Shown here one piece after another: positions 1 through 7,760 of a DNA stretch of 26,900 bases (within the stretch, counting starts at the first letter, position 1; every line of letters starts with the position of its first letter). Source of the DNA: a virus. The notes under the pieces were generated by a model. That model saw only the letters and a list, made by a program, of their open reading frames with translations, ran no database searches and was not told the origin of the DNA. The position numbers were made by a program, and so were the translations under genes. The stretch spans positions 1-26,900 of IMG/VR virus record IMGVR_UViG_3300042866_001699, one strand, 5' to 3'.

Positions 1-403
1 GCGAAAATCCTAAATCCTCGATGCGCCTGCGTTGATCCATTCGGGTTTCCTCGAGCGCTGAGGTTGCACGGCGGCGCACGTCGGGCAATGCACCAACCGC
101 GCCAATTCCCATCGTCGCAGCGCCGAGCGCAAGCCCCGCGGCGCCCAGGCCAAGCCCGAGCCCGCCCATAGCGCCGACCTGAGCGAGCCCGCCGAGCATT
201 CCTAAGCCCTTGCCACCGACGCCAAATTGACCGAGCGCACCTTGCGTACGCATCGCCGATTCGCCGAAACTCTTGAGTTTCTTGTTGGTCGTTTCGGCCG
301 CCGCGTTGAGGCGGTTAAGCTCGCGCCGCGCGGAATCTGTCGCGGCTTGCAAGCCCTTTGAGTCGCCGGTAATGGCAATATTGACGCGTGAGATTTTAGC
401 CAA
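1..403 (-). CDS. Tail tape measure protein, 5' part (cut by window start)
   Basis: This is the N-terminal 134 residues of the tape measure protein, whose 3' end lies outside the window. The intact homologue is at 15,699-16,418. The start is a TTG preceded by a strong ribosome-binding site (AAGGAGG, six bases upstream), and the gene overlaps the end of the gp10-like gene by eight bases. The N-terminal 60 residues are a polar amphipathic helix, followed by a Gly/Ala-rich hydrophobic stretch, the usual tape measure pattern. The protein sets tail length and is threaded through the tube during assembly. The assignment rests on this composition and on its position after the tail chaperone, not on a recognised domain. 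Confidence 0.75.
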   Translation of the reverse strand, partial: MAKISRVNIAITGDSKGLQAATDSARRELNRLNAAAETTNKKLKSFGESAMRTQGALGQFGVGGKGLGMLGGLAQVGAMGGLGLGLGAAGLALGAATMGIGAVGALPDVRRRATSALEETRMDQRRRIEDLGFS

Positions 404-977
404 GGCCCGCCTCCTTTATCGCTTTCTCAACTTCGGGCTTGACGAATCGCACGGCCGCGGCGCTCAATGGCGCTCGGTATTTCTTAATCCAGTTTCTTGG
501 TTGCGATTGGCCGACCACGCGGAAGTTGAGCGCTCGGCCGCGCTCGCCGCGCTGCTTCAACAGGATTCTCTCTTGCTGTGACGTCGCGCGTTTAATCGCG
601 TGGCCGTTCTCAAGCCATCCAAGGTACCAGTGAGGCGTTAGGTAACTGCCGTCGATGCGCTTGACGCCGACGCCGATCCACGTCACAAGACCCTTGCTGT
701 AGCCCTTGACCTTTGTAATCACCGACCAATTGAGGTGCACGTTTGGACGCACGGCACCGCGTACGCGCTCGGTTGCTTTGGTCTTTCCGAACGGTGCCGT
801 GGCCTCGAGCGCTTTCTTGGTGAACTTGCCCCACTTGGTGAAGCCGCGGCGCATGGCGTTGCGCGCGGCCTTCTCACTGAGCTGCAACAGGCGATGGTTG
901 ATTTGCTCGAGCGCTTTCGCGTCGATTTCGCATCCAACTGCAAACGTCTTGCTTTTGAAATTTGGAAGCGATGTCAT
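396..977 (-). CDS. HK97 gp10-like tail component (193 aa)
   Basis: The N-terminal half has the look of the HK97 gp10 family: a helix-rich start, an Arg/Lys-rich segment containing MRRGFTKWGKFTKKALEAT, then the motif APFGKT, and further on a W-x-G strand and a HWYLGWLENG segment near residue 118. Family members act in tail completion or the head-tail joint. In most HK97-like genomes this gene lies between the head-closure and tail-terminator genes; here it lies between the tail chaperone and the tape measure. Its first 104 bases overlap the -1 frame extension of the chaperone. The ATG at 975-977 was chosen because both copies share it and the protein aligns from there. Confidence 0.75.
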   Translation of the reverse strand: MTSLPNFKSKTFAVGCEIDAKALEQINHRLLQLSEKAARNAMRRGFTKWGKFTKKALEATAPFGKTKATERVRGAVRPNVHLNWSVITKVKGYSKGLVTWIGVGVKRIDGSYLTPHWYLGWLENGHAIKRATSQQERILLKQRGERGRALNFRVVGQSQPRNWIKKYRAPLSAAAVRFVKPEVEKAIKEAGLG

Positions 978-1107
978 GGGAGAAAGCCTTGTGCCCTCGA
1001 AGGGCGAGAAACACGGCGAGCGGCGTATCTAGTTGCACCTTCAATTCCGCCGCACTCAGGATTTCGCGTGCGGCGCTGGCAAGTCCAAGCCCTCCAGGTA
1101 GAGCGGC
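874..1107 (-). CDS. -1 frame extension of the tail assembly chaperone (T domain)
   Basis: This frame is open from just after a TGA at 1,108-1,110 to a TGA at 874-876, in the -1 frame relative to the chaperone gene. It has no convincing start of its own. Slippage somewhere between 1,059 and 1,107 would give a fusion of about 164 aa, like the G/GT pair of lambda. The two copies differ at 982, 985, 1006 and 1024 in the part that overlaps no other gene, and all four changes are silent third-position changes in this frame (Leu, Ala, Phe and Thr codons kept). No canonical X-XXY-YYZ slippery heptamer is visible. A separately initiated gene is the alternative. Confidence 0.6.
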   Translation of the reverse strand, partial: AALPGGLGLASAAREILSAAELKVQLDTPLAVFLALRGHKAFSHDIASKFQKQDVCSWMRNRRESARANQPSPVAAQ

Positions 1108-1367
1108 TCAATCAATCGAGCGAGGCGCATCACCATCGGTGCATTGCAGATTTCCTTGACGTACTCAATCGACTTGAATGCCTGGCGGCCGTTCTCGTCA
1201 AGTACGTGCTGCCACACGTACCACGCGGGCATAAACTCGCCGCGAGATTCTGCGTCTTGCGCTGCGATGAAATGCGCGACAGTCGGCCGCGACAGCGAAA
1301 CCTCCCTGCCGTCGAACTGCACGACAGCAGGGCGGGAGAGAAAGGCGTCAACGATTGATGGGCTCAT
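1056..1367 (-). CDS. Tail assembly chaperone, G-like (103 aa)
   Basis: This 103-aa protein lies between the tail tube gene and the tape measure, the invariant place of the G-type tail assembly chaperone in siphophages. Its start is coupled to the tube gene stop by an ATGA overlap. The composition (acidic and helical, with a segment reading DAESRGEFMPAWYVWQHVL in the middle) suits a small cytoplasmic chaperone that coats the tape measure before tube polymerisation. The frame after its stop continues in -1 as a conserved extension (see 874-1107), which supports the call. No domain was recognised with certainty; the assignment rests mostly on position and on the frameshift architecture. Confidence 0.65.
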   Translation of the reverse strand: MSPSIVDAFLSRPAVVQFDGREVSLSRPTVAHFIAAQDAESRGEFMPAWYVWQHVLDENGRQAFKSIEYVKEICNAPMVMRLARLIEPLYLEGLDLPAPHAKS

Positions 1368-1747
1368 TCGGTAATCGTAATGGCGTTTTGGGAGAACAGA
1401 AGCGTGGCCGTTAACCGCGCGACATCATTCGGTGCAACGCTAAGCGATGCCTCCTGCACGAATGCCTTGCCTTTGATCGAGTGGCCCGATGCCCAAATGA
1501 CCTCCGCCTCGTTGATAATTGTGCCGCCCGAAATGCCAGTGAGTATGTTGGCGTTATTGCTTGCCGAATCGTAAAACACCTCAATTTGCACAGTGCCTTC
1601 GAGGAAGCCCTGCACGTGGTGCTTGTGCGTGTCGCCGATCGCGGTGACGTCAATTTGCTGACGCGTGACCGAGATAGTCGCGGCGCTGACGTCAGCGATT
1701 GTGTTTGAGCCTAACTTGACGCTTGCTGCGGTGGTGGGTGATGGCAT
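1364..1747 (-). CDS. Major tail tube protein (127 aa)
   Basis: A 127-aa protein rich in Thr, Ser, Val and Ile in alternating strands. Its N-terminal block (VKLGSNTIADVSAATISV) leads into TRQQIDVTAIGDTHKHHVQG, matching the first strands and the T-x-x-G loop common in small siphophage tail tube proteins. The middle contains a G-x-V-Q-I-E-V-F-Y-D strand. The tube subunit polymerises as stacked hexameric rings around the tape measure. Its start overlaps the stop of the tail-terminator gene by one base (TAATG), so the two are translated together. The copy-2 version at 17,379 differs at a handful of residues. Confidence 0.8.
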   Translation of the reverse strand: MPSPTTAASVKLGSNTIADVSAATISVTRQQIDVTAIGDTHKHHVQGFLEGTVQIEVFYDSASNNANILTGISGGTIINEAEVIWASGHSIKGKAFVQEASLSVAPNDVARLTATLLFSQNAITITE

Positions 1748-2130
1748 TAGGGGCCGTCCTGATAGATTGTGAATTGACTCGTGACGATGTACAGGCCCGC
1801 CTCATCGCCGTTCTCGGCGACGGGCTCTTGCACGGTTCCGTACTGGGTGCAAATGACAGTCGCGCCCGCGAGGAGTCCGACGTTGTTGCGGATCTCATCG
1901 TCGAGCGTCGTGGCTGCGCTCACGTCGTCACTGATGGCGTTAAACGTGACGTCATAGGCAGATAGCGTGTTTTGATTTCCGAGCGCGACACGCGTGCCCG
2001 ATTGAATCTCAAACGTCATCGCTGGCAGCGTCGAAGTTTGCAAGCGTGTGCCGTAGTACACGCGCCGCCCCGCGGTCGTTTGTGACTCAAGCGTGCTCAT
2101 GATATCGCTAATGAGGGACGTGGCGCTCAT
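1747..2130 (-). CDS. Tail terminator / tail completion protein, DUF3168-like (127 aa)
   Basis: This 127-aa protein sits between the head-closure and tail tube genes. It has the size and pattern of the DUF3168/gpU-like tail terminator family: an N-terminal helix, then strands VYYGTRLQTSTLPAMTFEI and YDVTFNAISDDVSAATTLDD followed by a helix, and a closing strand LYIVTSQFTIYQD. These proteins form a ring that stops tube polymerisation and joins the tail to the head. The start codon overlaps the upstream stop by ATGA. The function is inferred from family resemblance and gene order; both agree. Confidence 0.75.
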   Translation of the reverse strand: MSATSLISDIMSTLESQTTAGRRVYYGTRLQTSTLPAMTFEIQSGTRVALGNQNTLSAYDVTFNAISDDVSAATTLDDEIRNNVGLLAGATVICTQYGTVQEPVAENGDEAGLYIVTSQFTIYQDGP

Positions 2131-2462
2131 GCGATTTCAGTGCAGTCAATGACTGCAACCCTCCGCCGTTGATCCATGTCGCGGATGCCGTTAATACGCA
2201 GCACTTTTGTGCCGTACTGCAAGCGATCGATCGCGGTGACGGTCAACCGCGCAATATTCGGCCAACGCGTACGAATTTCATACGCGCCAACCACAGCCAC
2301 GCCGTCACCGTATGACGTTTCCACTGGCGCCGATTCGCGCACGTCGCAAACGATTGTGCCAACGTTGGTGAACGTCGTAACGCGGCGGCCGAGCGAGTCG
2401 GGGCTATTGCCAGACGCGCGTAGCACAATCAATCGGAAACGCGTGAGGCCCGATGAGATCAT
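2127..2462 (-). CDS. Head closure / head-tail adaptor protein (111 aa)
   Basis: A small beta-rich protein of 111 aa resembling the phage head-tail adaptor family (SPP1 gp16 / HK97 gp7-like). It opens with a helix, then strands around TTFTNVGTIVCDVRESAP, a loop containing TSYGDGVAVVGAYEIRTRW, and a final LRINGIRDMDQRRRVAVIDC segment. The pattern 'xxINGIRDxDxRRR' close to the C-terminus is characteristic of this family. These proteins close the head after packaging and receive the tail. The gene is translationally coupled to its neighbours by ATGA overlaps on both sides. Confidence 0.78.
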   Translation of the reverse strand: MISSGLTRFRLIVLRASGNSPDSLGRRVTTFTNVGTIVCDVRESAPVETSYGDGVAVVGAYEIRTRWPNIARLTVTAIDRLQYGTKVLRINGIRDMDQRRRVAVIDCTEIA

Positions 2463-2977
2463 CGGAAAGGCCCTCGCACTCGCAGGTGCTCAAGCATAAA
2501 CTGAGCGCCGAGCGGCACTACCGACAGCGCGACGGGCTGCGCAGCTTCGGGGTTGTTGTAGTACAGGCCGACCAACGAAACGATGGCTTGCACCACCTCG
2601 TTTGGTTCGGTCGAGTAGCCGCCGACATACGTGACGGTTGCGAGCGTGCCCTCTTTTATCGCGGGCTCGTCAAGGAACTCGAGCGCTGCAAGATCCTGCG
2701 ACAAGTCCACCCAGTAATCGGTACCGCTCGTCATCGTCACCGTTGAGCCGCCAGTGCTCGTGTACGTCACCGACGTGAGCGATACGTATGGTTGCACCGC
2801 GAACACCGTGCGCTTCCAATCTCGCAAGTACATCGTGCGCGACGATTGGGTGAGCGACAAGCCCGTGTAGCGCTCGACCCACGACGTAGCGACACCGATG
2901 AGCCGGGTAAGCTCGGTGTCATCGTCGCTGTAGTCGATCTTCAGCGCCGTTTTAACGGTTGCAAGTGTTACAGCCAT
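2459..2977 (-). CDS. Head-tail connector protein, gp6-like (172 aa)
   Basis: This 172-aa protein follows the capsid gene and fits the gp6/phiE125 gp8-like connector family. It begins with the usual helix TLATVKTALKIDYSDDDTEL, followed by LIGVATSWVERYTGLSL, then a central strand-rich insertion, and ends with a helical segment PNEVVQAIVSLVGLYYNNPE. The family forms a ring attached beneath the portal. The ATG at 2975-2977 has no clear Shine-Dalgarno sequence, and the upstream space is occupied by a strong GC hairpin (2984-3009). Translation may therefore depend on coupling or on opening of that hairpin. Confidence 0.85.
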   Translation of the reverse strand: MAVTLATVKTALKIDYSDDDTELTRLIGVATSWVERYTGLSLTQSSRTMYLRDWKRTVFAVQPYVSLTSVTYTSTGGSTVTMTSGTDYWVDLSQDLAALEFLDEPAIKEGTLATVTYVGGYSTEPNEVVQAIVSLVGLYYNNPEAAQPVALSVVPLGAQFMLEHLRVRGPFR

Positions 2978-2983
2978 GAAACC

Positions 2984-3009
2984 CGCGCTAGGGGTTTCCC
3001 CCCAGCGCG
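2984..3009 (-). terminator. GC-rich hairpin after the capsid gene (possible attenuator)
   Basis: CGCGCT at 2984-2989 pairs with AGCGCG at 3004-3009, and GGGG at 2991-2994 pairs with CCCC at 3000-3003, leaving a loop of five bases. It lies in the 51-base gap between the capsid stop and the connector start. Copy 2 keeps the structure at 18,998-19,023 with a changed sequence and a one-base length change. There is no U-tract beyond a short TTT, so it may be an RNA-stabilising or attenuating structure and not a full terminator. Confidence 0.5.
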
Positions 3010-3028
3010 AGCGAAAGGTAAGAAATGT

Positions 3029-4306
3029 TTAGCAGGTGATCGCAGCGAACGCCGAAGCATTCATAATGTGCGAATCGGTTCGTGCGTACGTGTAGAGAGT
3101 GACCTGGTGAGTGCTCGCCGCCGAGTACGGGTCAACAAGCGAGGTCATTCCGGTGCGGTCGAAAATTTCAAAGTAGTTGAAATCGCCGACCACTGCAAAC
3201 ACGTTGTTGTTTGTTGTTGCTGTGCGTACGTACTGACCAACGCTATACGGCACACCGTAAAGCAAGCCCGGAGCGCCGCCGACCATCGTGCCAGCGTTCG
3301 ATTGTGCTTGCGTCCAGATGTATTCGGTAGAGCCGCTCGTTACGACGCTGTTCTTCAACTTGCGAGCGACGCGCACGAACGTATCAGAGAGAAGCCAACG
3401 GAACCGCGGCGAGTTGCGGTACTGCGGCGCGACAAGGTGCACCGTATCGATGACGTTGTCGGCGGTCACAGTGGTGACGGCGAGGCCTCCAAGGTCAGTC
3501 ACCTGAGAAAGCGCCACCAGCGCGGTGTTCATCGCCGAACCGGCGACCCCTTCCGGTTGGCTCGATCCGGTGCCGATGGTGTACGCCTCTTCCATTTTGA
3601 GCGCCATCGAAAGGCCGATGCGGCTTGCAACCCAATCGAGGCCACTTCCGATGCCACCTTGGCCGATCGCGTCTTCAATGAACTCTTGGCTCATCTGAGT
3701 CGCGCACACGTACTTGTACGGCACCACCGAAATGGCTGTGCCGAAGGTTGGATCGCTTGCGCTGATCGAATTTGCTTCTGTCACGAGCGCCGTGGTAGGA
3801 AGGTTGCCCTCAACAGTGATCGTGCGCTTCGAGTCGATCGAAGACACGGGGGCGATCGAGCGCAGCACGTTCGCCTGGTACATCTTCTCAACAATGCGGC
3901 GTTCCATGTCAGTCGGAATGCCGGCGCCAGTGGAGCCCGTTGAGAGCGCGCGCATTTCTGCGGCGTCGCCACGCGCGACAGCGTGAAGCCAACGCTTCGC
4001 GTACTCAGGGCTTGCAAGATCGTGCTTGACGTCTGCACGTGCGACCACGCCGCGGAACTGCGGTTGCGAGCGTTCCTCTTCAAGTTGCTTCAAGCGCTCT
4101 TGCGCTGCCCGAAGCGCCAAGCGGTCTTGGTTCATGCGCTCGACGGCGTCCAGGTCGGCGTCGATACGCGCGATCTTCTCACGCTCTTCGCCGCTGCCGC
4201 GGATCTCAACGTGGTGCGTCTTTGCACCAGTGCGAGCGGCGAACGAGTCGAGGGTCTTGCGGTACTCGTGAACGGTGTTTTCGAGGTTGGTCAACTCTTC
4301 AGACAT
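3029..4306 (-). CDS. Major capsid protein, HK97 fold (425 aa)
   Basis: This 425-aa protein follows the protease gene. It has the two-part layout of an HK97-type capsid precursor. About 115 N-terminal residues are charged and helical (coiled coil around residues 45-85), which is the delta/scaffold segment expected to be removed by the protease. The body then follows, with features such as RRIVEKMYQANVLRSIAPV, a 'SQEFIEDA' helix and a C-terminal strand block ending near AFAAITC. The ATG at 4304-4306 gives the same 425-aa length in both copies and overlaps the protease stop by eight bases; a longer upstream frame exists but is out of keeping with copy 2. Subunits form the icosahedral shell. Confidence 0.9.
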   Translation of the reverse strand: MSEELTNLENTVHEYRKTLDSFAARTGAKTHHVEIRGSGEEREKIARIDADLDAVERMNQDRLALRAAQERLKQLEEERSQPQFRGVVARADVKHDLASPEYAKRWLHAVARGDAAEMRALSTGSTGAGIPTDMERRIVEKMYQANVLRSIAPVSSIDSKRTITVEGNLPTTALVTEANSISASDPTFGTAISVVPYKYVCATQMSQEFIEDAIGQGGIGSGLDWVASRIGLSMALKMEEAYTIGTGSSQPEGVAGSAMNTALVALSQVTDLGGLAVTTVTADNVIDTVHLVAPQYRNSPRFRWLLSDTFVRVARKLKNSVVTSGSTEYIWTQAQSNAGTMVGGAPGLLYGVPYSVGQYVRTATTNNNVFAVVGDFNYFEIFDRTGMTSLVDPYSAASTHQVTLYTYARTDSHIMNASAFAAITC

Positions 4307-4856
4307 GGTTCTGCATCCTGTGCTTGTGGATTTCGAGCCGCAGACGGGCGGCCTCCGTTGCAGCCGCGGACACGCTCCGCAGGCTCGAATTGGTCTTGTC
4401 GCCGTAGGCAGCGTCAACCACTACGCTCAACTCAACGAGTCGAGCCGCGGTCACGGTGCGTTCAGTGCGTCGCGGGTTCCACTCGTCGCGATCGACGTAG
4501 AAACCGAACGACATTTCGCCGCTTAGGTCGCCGCGTTCAAGCAGCGCACGCACGTCGTTGCCGACGCTCGTCTCGGCGAGATTCGCGGTGAACCGCACCC
4601 CGCTCGCAGTGTCGTTGAGCGTCAGCGTGCCGCTGCGCGTGCGAGCAAGCAACGCGCTCGCGTTGTGGTTGAAGAGCAGTTTGATGTCAGCGCCGGCGAG
4701 GTCGCCGAAAGCGCCACGCGAGATGCGCTCTTTGAACTGCGGGTTGAATGGTTCGGAAATCTCACGCGACCACTTGCCGTACGGGATCGCGAGCCCTGAA
4801 AGCGTGCGGCCGGCTGGCGCACCGATGGTGACGCTGCGACGTTCAAGCGAAGTCAT
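4299..4856 (-). CDS. Prohead maturation protease, HK97 gp4 / U35 family (185 aa)
   Basis: A 185-aa serine protease of the HK97 prohead type. The N-terminal LSGLAIPYGKWS block and the ISRGAFGD segment are family signatures. The probable catalytic residues are His64 in LLFNHN, Ser116 in GEMSFGF, and Glu142 in RLVELSVV, in the spacing seen for HK97 gp4. The protease is packaged inside the prohead and removes the capsid delta domain, then degrades itself. The gene overlaps the portal gene by 14 bases upstream and the capsid gene by eight bases downstream, the standard portal-protease-capsid order. Confidence 0.92.
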   Translation of the reverse strand: MTSLERRSVTIGAPAGRTLSGLAIPYGKWSREISEPFNPQFKERISRGAFGDLAGADIKLLFNHNASALLARTRSGTLTLNDTASGVRFTANLAETSVGNDVRALLERGDLSGEMSFGFYVDRDEWNPRRTERTVTAARLVELSVVVDAAYGDKTNSSLRSVSAAATEAARLRLEIHKHRMQNHV

Positions 4857-6000
4857 CTACGCTCCCTGCGCTCGTGTCGCTTCCGAGGTTGGTAGTGCCG
4901 CCGCCCGCGCCCATGTTCTTGGCGAGGATTGGATCGTCGAGCCCGTCGAGCGGCGCAAGGTTCAGGTACTCACGTGCTTCGTTTCGCGTGATTACTCCGG
5001 ACTCGACGCCCGTGCGAAGCGCCGCCATTTGCTCGGCGAGCGACGGCCGAGAGATCATGTCAGCGTCAAACGTCGCCGAACCAAACGGCGCAAGCTTCGC
5101 GACGATTTCGGCCGACCACGTCGAGAACCAGTGCTGCAAGCACGCGTCCACGTACATGCGAGACAGCCACTCCATCGAGCCGTAGGCGTTTGCACTGTGC
5201 TCGCTCAGGTACGACGTCGGCACGCCGTAGATACGCGATACGTCCTCGACGCTGTAACGACGCGCGGCCGAGATTCCGGAATCATCGAGCGTGCTGCTAA
5301 TACGCTCGACTTTCATACCTTCAGAAAGCACCAACGGTTTGCCCGCATTCGCGGCGCCCGCGTGGTGCTTCATGTAATCCTCGAGCACCATTTGACGTGC
5401 AGGGGCGCCCATCGGCCCGGGCGACACGATGGCAATCTTTGGGTTGCCAGCGTTCTTCATCACTTCCAGTTGCGCTTGCTCTTGCGATGCGAGCACGCTG
5501 AGCGACGTGCGGCACAATCGCACTGGCGACTCGCCCCACAACCCGTCAAGCCCGATGGCTCGAAGGTGCAGCATTGATGACATCGGAACATCACCGTAGA
5601 GCCGCGTCTTGTAGACCGGCTCGGGCTTTGTGAGATCGAGCGTTACGCTTTCGATATCGAGCGGCAACAACTCAAGCAACTCACCACCGAGGGTGCGGTT
5701 AATCACGGCGAACGCGTTGCCGTATAGCAGCGCTTGCATCGTGAGCGATCGGCGAAACTCAAAGCCATTCTGCCAGCGGTTCGGTTGCTGAAGTAGAGCG
5801 TTCGCGGTGCGCTCGCTTACGTCGAGCGGTACGCGTGCAACGTCGTTGGCGATGAGCGAGGCTGCGCGGTAGACGGGCGTATATGCGAGCGCCGTGCCTG
5901 GCGTGATCGTGGGCATGCCCACCGAGTCGAAACTCGTGGGAAGGAGAACGCCGTGCGTTCCCCAGTGGCCGAGCCATCGTTGCAACAGTCCACGCAGCAT
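4843..6000 (-). CDS. Portal protein, HK97 family (385 aa)
   Basis: This protein has the phage portal pattern: YTPVYRAASLIANDVARVPL near residue 40, LLYGNAFAVINR near residue 90, a long central region, and the IYGVPTSYLSEHS motif near residue 260 that contacts the wing/stem. It forms the dodecameric ring at the capsid vertex through which DNA enters and leaves. The ATG at 5998-6000 was chosen because it gives the same 385 aa as copy 2. In copy 1 an in-frame ATG at 6031-6033 adds 11 residues and has a better ribosome-binding site (AGGTG), but copy 2 has no start codon there. Confidence 0.92.
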   Translation of the reverse strand: MLRGLLQRWLGHWGTHGVLLPTSFDSVGMPTITPGTALAYTPVYRAASLIANDVARVPLDVSERTANALLQQPNRWQNGFEFRRSLTMQALLYGNAFAVINRTLGGELLELLPLDIESVTLDLTKPEPVYKTRLYGDVPMSSMLHLRAIGLDGLWGESPVRLCRTSLSVLASQEQAQLEVMKNAGNPKIAIVSPGPMGAPARQMVLEDYMKHHAGAANAGKPLVLSEGMKVERISSTLDDSGISAARRYSVEDVSRIYGVPTSYLSEHSANAYGSMEWLSRMYVDACLQHWFSTWSAEIVAKLAPFGSATFDADMISRPSLAEQMAALRTGVESGVITRNEAREYLNLAPLDGLDDPILAKNMGAGGGTTNLGSDTSAGSVDDFA

Positions 6001-6045
6001 GTGGGTATTTGGTGGGCTGCGCTCGTGCAGCATTACACCTAAACG

Positions 6046-7725
6046 CTATTGTTTGAAATATTCTTCTGCTTCTTCGTCGTACACGCTGCGCTTCGCGCCG
6101 CCCCAAACGTGCGTCGCAATGATGGACGCCACAAGCGGATCAATGGCACAGAATTCCCGCGACTTAATTGGTCGAATGTTTCCATTCTGATCGCGCTTAG
6201 CGTGCGCGTCGGCACACGCACGGCGCAAGATCGGGTCATCGCCGATCACGAGCCGCGAGCCCGCCCATAGGTTTTGGAACAGGTTGCATCCCGGCCCGAA
6301 CGTGGCGATACCCATGCGGTACACCACCAGCGGCACGCCGTCGGTTTGCAGTTGCTCGGCGAGATACTTCGAGCCCCACGCGTCGTAGCCGACGGCCTTG
6401 ACGTCAAACTCGTCGCGCAGGGCGAGGATTTGCGCCCGCACCGAGTCGTAGTCGATTTCGCGCCCTGGCGTGAGCGTTATCTTGCCATCAGAAGCCCACG
6501 ATCGGATCGGGTAGCGGTAGTCCAGTTCGCGCTGGGCGACCTCGGCCCGAGGCCACCAGTAGTGACCGCGGAGCGCCACGCGGCCGTTGTCGAGCGGCAC
6601 GGCCACGACCATAGCCGTCATGTCGAGCGACTTGGAAAGGTCGAGGCCCACCCACGCGGGCTTTCCTTTGAGGGCTTCCCAATCGACTTTCTGACCGCCT
6701 GGCCACAACGACATATCGAGCCATCCGCCCGTGTTCTCGTCACACCTGGCGGCGTGGTAGCGGGCGAATTCGCCCCGCCCCATCGCGCTGCGCTTCATCG
6801 TGTTCCAAGATCGCTTCAGGCTTACAAGGTCGGGTTGGCCGTGTTCGAGGCCCGGGTTTGCTTTCACCCAGGTTGATTCATCCTCGAGCGGGTCGGTCGG
6901 GTCGAGCCCGTACAGCATCGGCAGCACGGTGTCATCCTCGAGCTCACCGCTCAGGATTGCTTCGCCCTGCTTGACCAGTTCTGCGTAGTGGTTCTCGGGG
7001 TTGCTGCCTGGCGTGGTGATGATGACGCCGGTGGATTCGCGGCGCTTGGCGCCGGTGGTCAGCAGTTTGGTGAGGAAGCGGCCTTTAAACTCGGCCGCCT
7101 CGTCGGCGATCCACAGCGATGGGTTTAGGCCGTCAAGCGATCGCTCAAGCGCTGGCAGTGCGGTCATTTGACAGTCATGCTCGAGGCGGAGCACGGCATG
7201 TGCTCGGGCGATGAGCGTGGGGTCGCCTAGGCGGTGCGCCATCGTTCGCGCGGTGTCGAGACAGATTTCGGCTTGCTCCTCGTTGTTGGCGATGACGTGC
7301 ACGCGGCGGCCTTCGCCCGCGAGGAGGTCGAAGAGGGCTAGGCCAGCCATCAAAGTCGTTTTGCCGTTGCCGCGAGCGACTTGCACCATTGCTAGGCGGC
7401 AGCGCCGTCGGCCGTCAGGCAAGCGCCACCCGACGATGTTGGCGAGAACCCACAGTTGCCACGGGTGCAGCTCGAAGGGTTTGCCGGAATCCTCGCCGAC
7501 CAGGTTGAGCGAGCGGAAATGAGCGGCGACGGCGTCGACTTCAGGCCACGACATGACGAGGTCGGAGCGCTCAAGGTCGCGCCGGAAGCGCTGCGCCGCG
7601 GCGTAGATCCAACGTCCGGCGGGGGTGCGGCCGTCAATCACGGCATTGACGTAGGCAAGCACCGCAGAACGCGCACAAGTTACGTCCGAGGCGGTGTGAT
7701 TCCGTACATGGGGGGCATTAGCCAA
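6046..7725 (-). CDS. terL: Large terminase subunit, HK97-type TerL (559 aa)
   Basis: The packaging motor: an ATPase that drives DNA into the prohead and a nuclease that cuts concatemers. The Walker A motif ARGNGKTT is at about residues 117-124 and the Walker B LWIADEAAE has Asp208-Glu209. The C-terminal nuclease begins with VGLDLSKSLDMTAM near residue 365, continues with VGYDAWGSKYLAEQL, and a last acidic residue falls in CAIDPLVAS. The start is a TTG at 7723-7725 preceded by a run of seven G, identical in both copies; no in-frame ATG lies nearby. No small terminase gene is recognisable. The gene directly follows an HNH nuclease, as in HK97-like packaging modules. The stop is TAG. Confidence 0.95.
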   Translation of the reverse strand: MANAPHVRNHTASDVTCARSAVLAYVNAVIDGRTPAGRWIYAAAQRFRRDLERSDLVMSWPEVDAVAAHFRSLNLVGEDSGKPFELHPWQLWVLANIVGWRLPDGRRRCRLAMVQVARGNGKTTLMAGLALFDLLAGEGRRVHVIANNEEQAEICLDTARTMAHRLGDPTLIARAHAVLRLEHDCQMTALPALERSLDGLNPSLWIADEAAEFKGRFLTKLLTTGAKRRESTGVIITTPGSNPENHYAELVKQGEAILSGELEDDTVLPMLYGLDPTDPLEDESTWVKANPGLEHGQPDLVSLKRSWNTMKRSAMGRGEFARYHAARCDENTGGWLDMSLWPGGQKVDWEALKGKPAWVGLDLSKSLDMTAMVVAVPLDNGRVALRGHYWWPRAEVAQRELDYRYPIRSWASDGKITLTPGREIDYDSVRAQILALRDEFDVKAVGYDAWGSKYLAEQLQTDGVPLVVYRMGIATFGPGCNLFQNLWAGSRLVIGDDPILRRACADAHAKRDQNGNIRPIKSREFCAIDPLVASIIATHVWGGAKRSVYDEEAEEYFKQ

Positions 7726-7760
7726 AACTTACCCCCCCGTTCGAGCGCAAAATGTGCATA

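Noticed and set aside
993-1005. Small hairpin (GCCCT-CGA-AGGGC) before the gp10-like start as a frameshift stimulator
   Set aside because: It lies more than 50 bases downstream of the slippage window and has only a five-bp stem, so it is too far and too weak.
2792-3943. Long plus-strand open frame (383 codons) opposite the capsid and connector genes
   Set aside because: It runs antisense to two clear structural genes, is Arg/His-rich with no domain, and is broken into shorter pieces in copy 2. It is a by-product of GC-rich codon use.
4558-5577. Long plus-strand open frame opposite protease and portal (also at 20,602-21,594)
   Set aside because: Present in both copies, but its differences are those expected from silent changes in the portal gene. 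Composition is Arg/His/Val-rich and there is no ribosome-binding site.
6001-6033. Eleven-residue longer portal start in copy 1
   Set aside because: It has a fair ribosome-binding site, but copy 2 has no start codon at the matching place. Kept as an alternative only.
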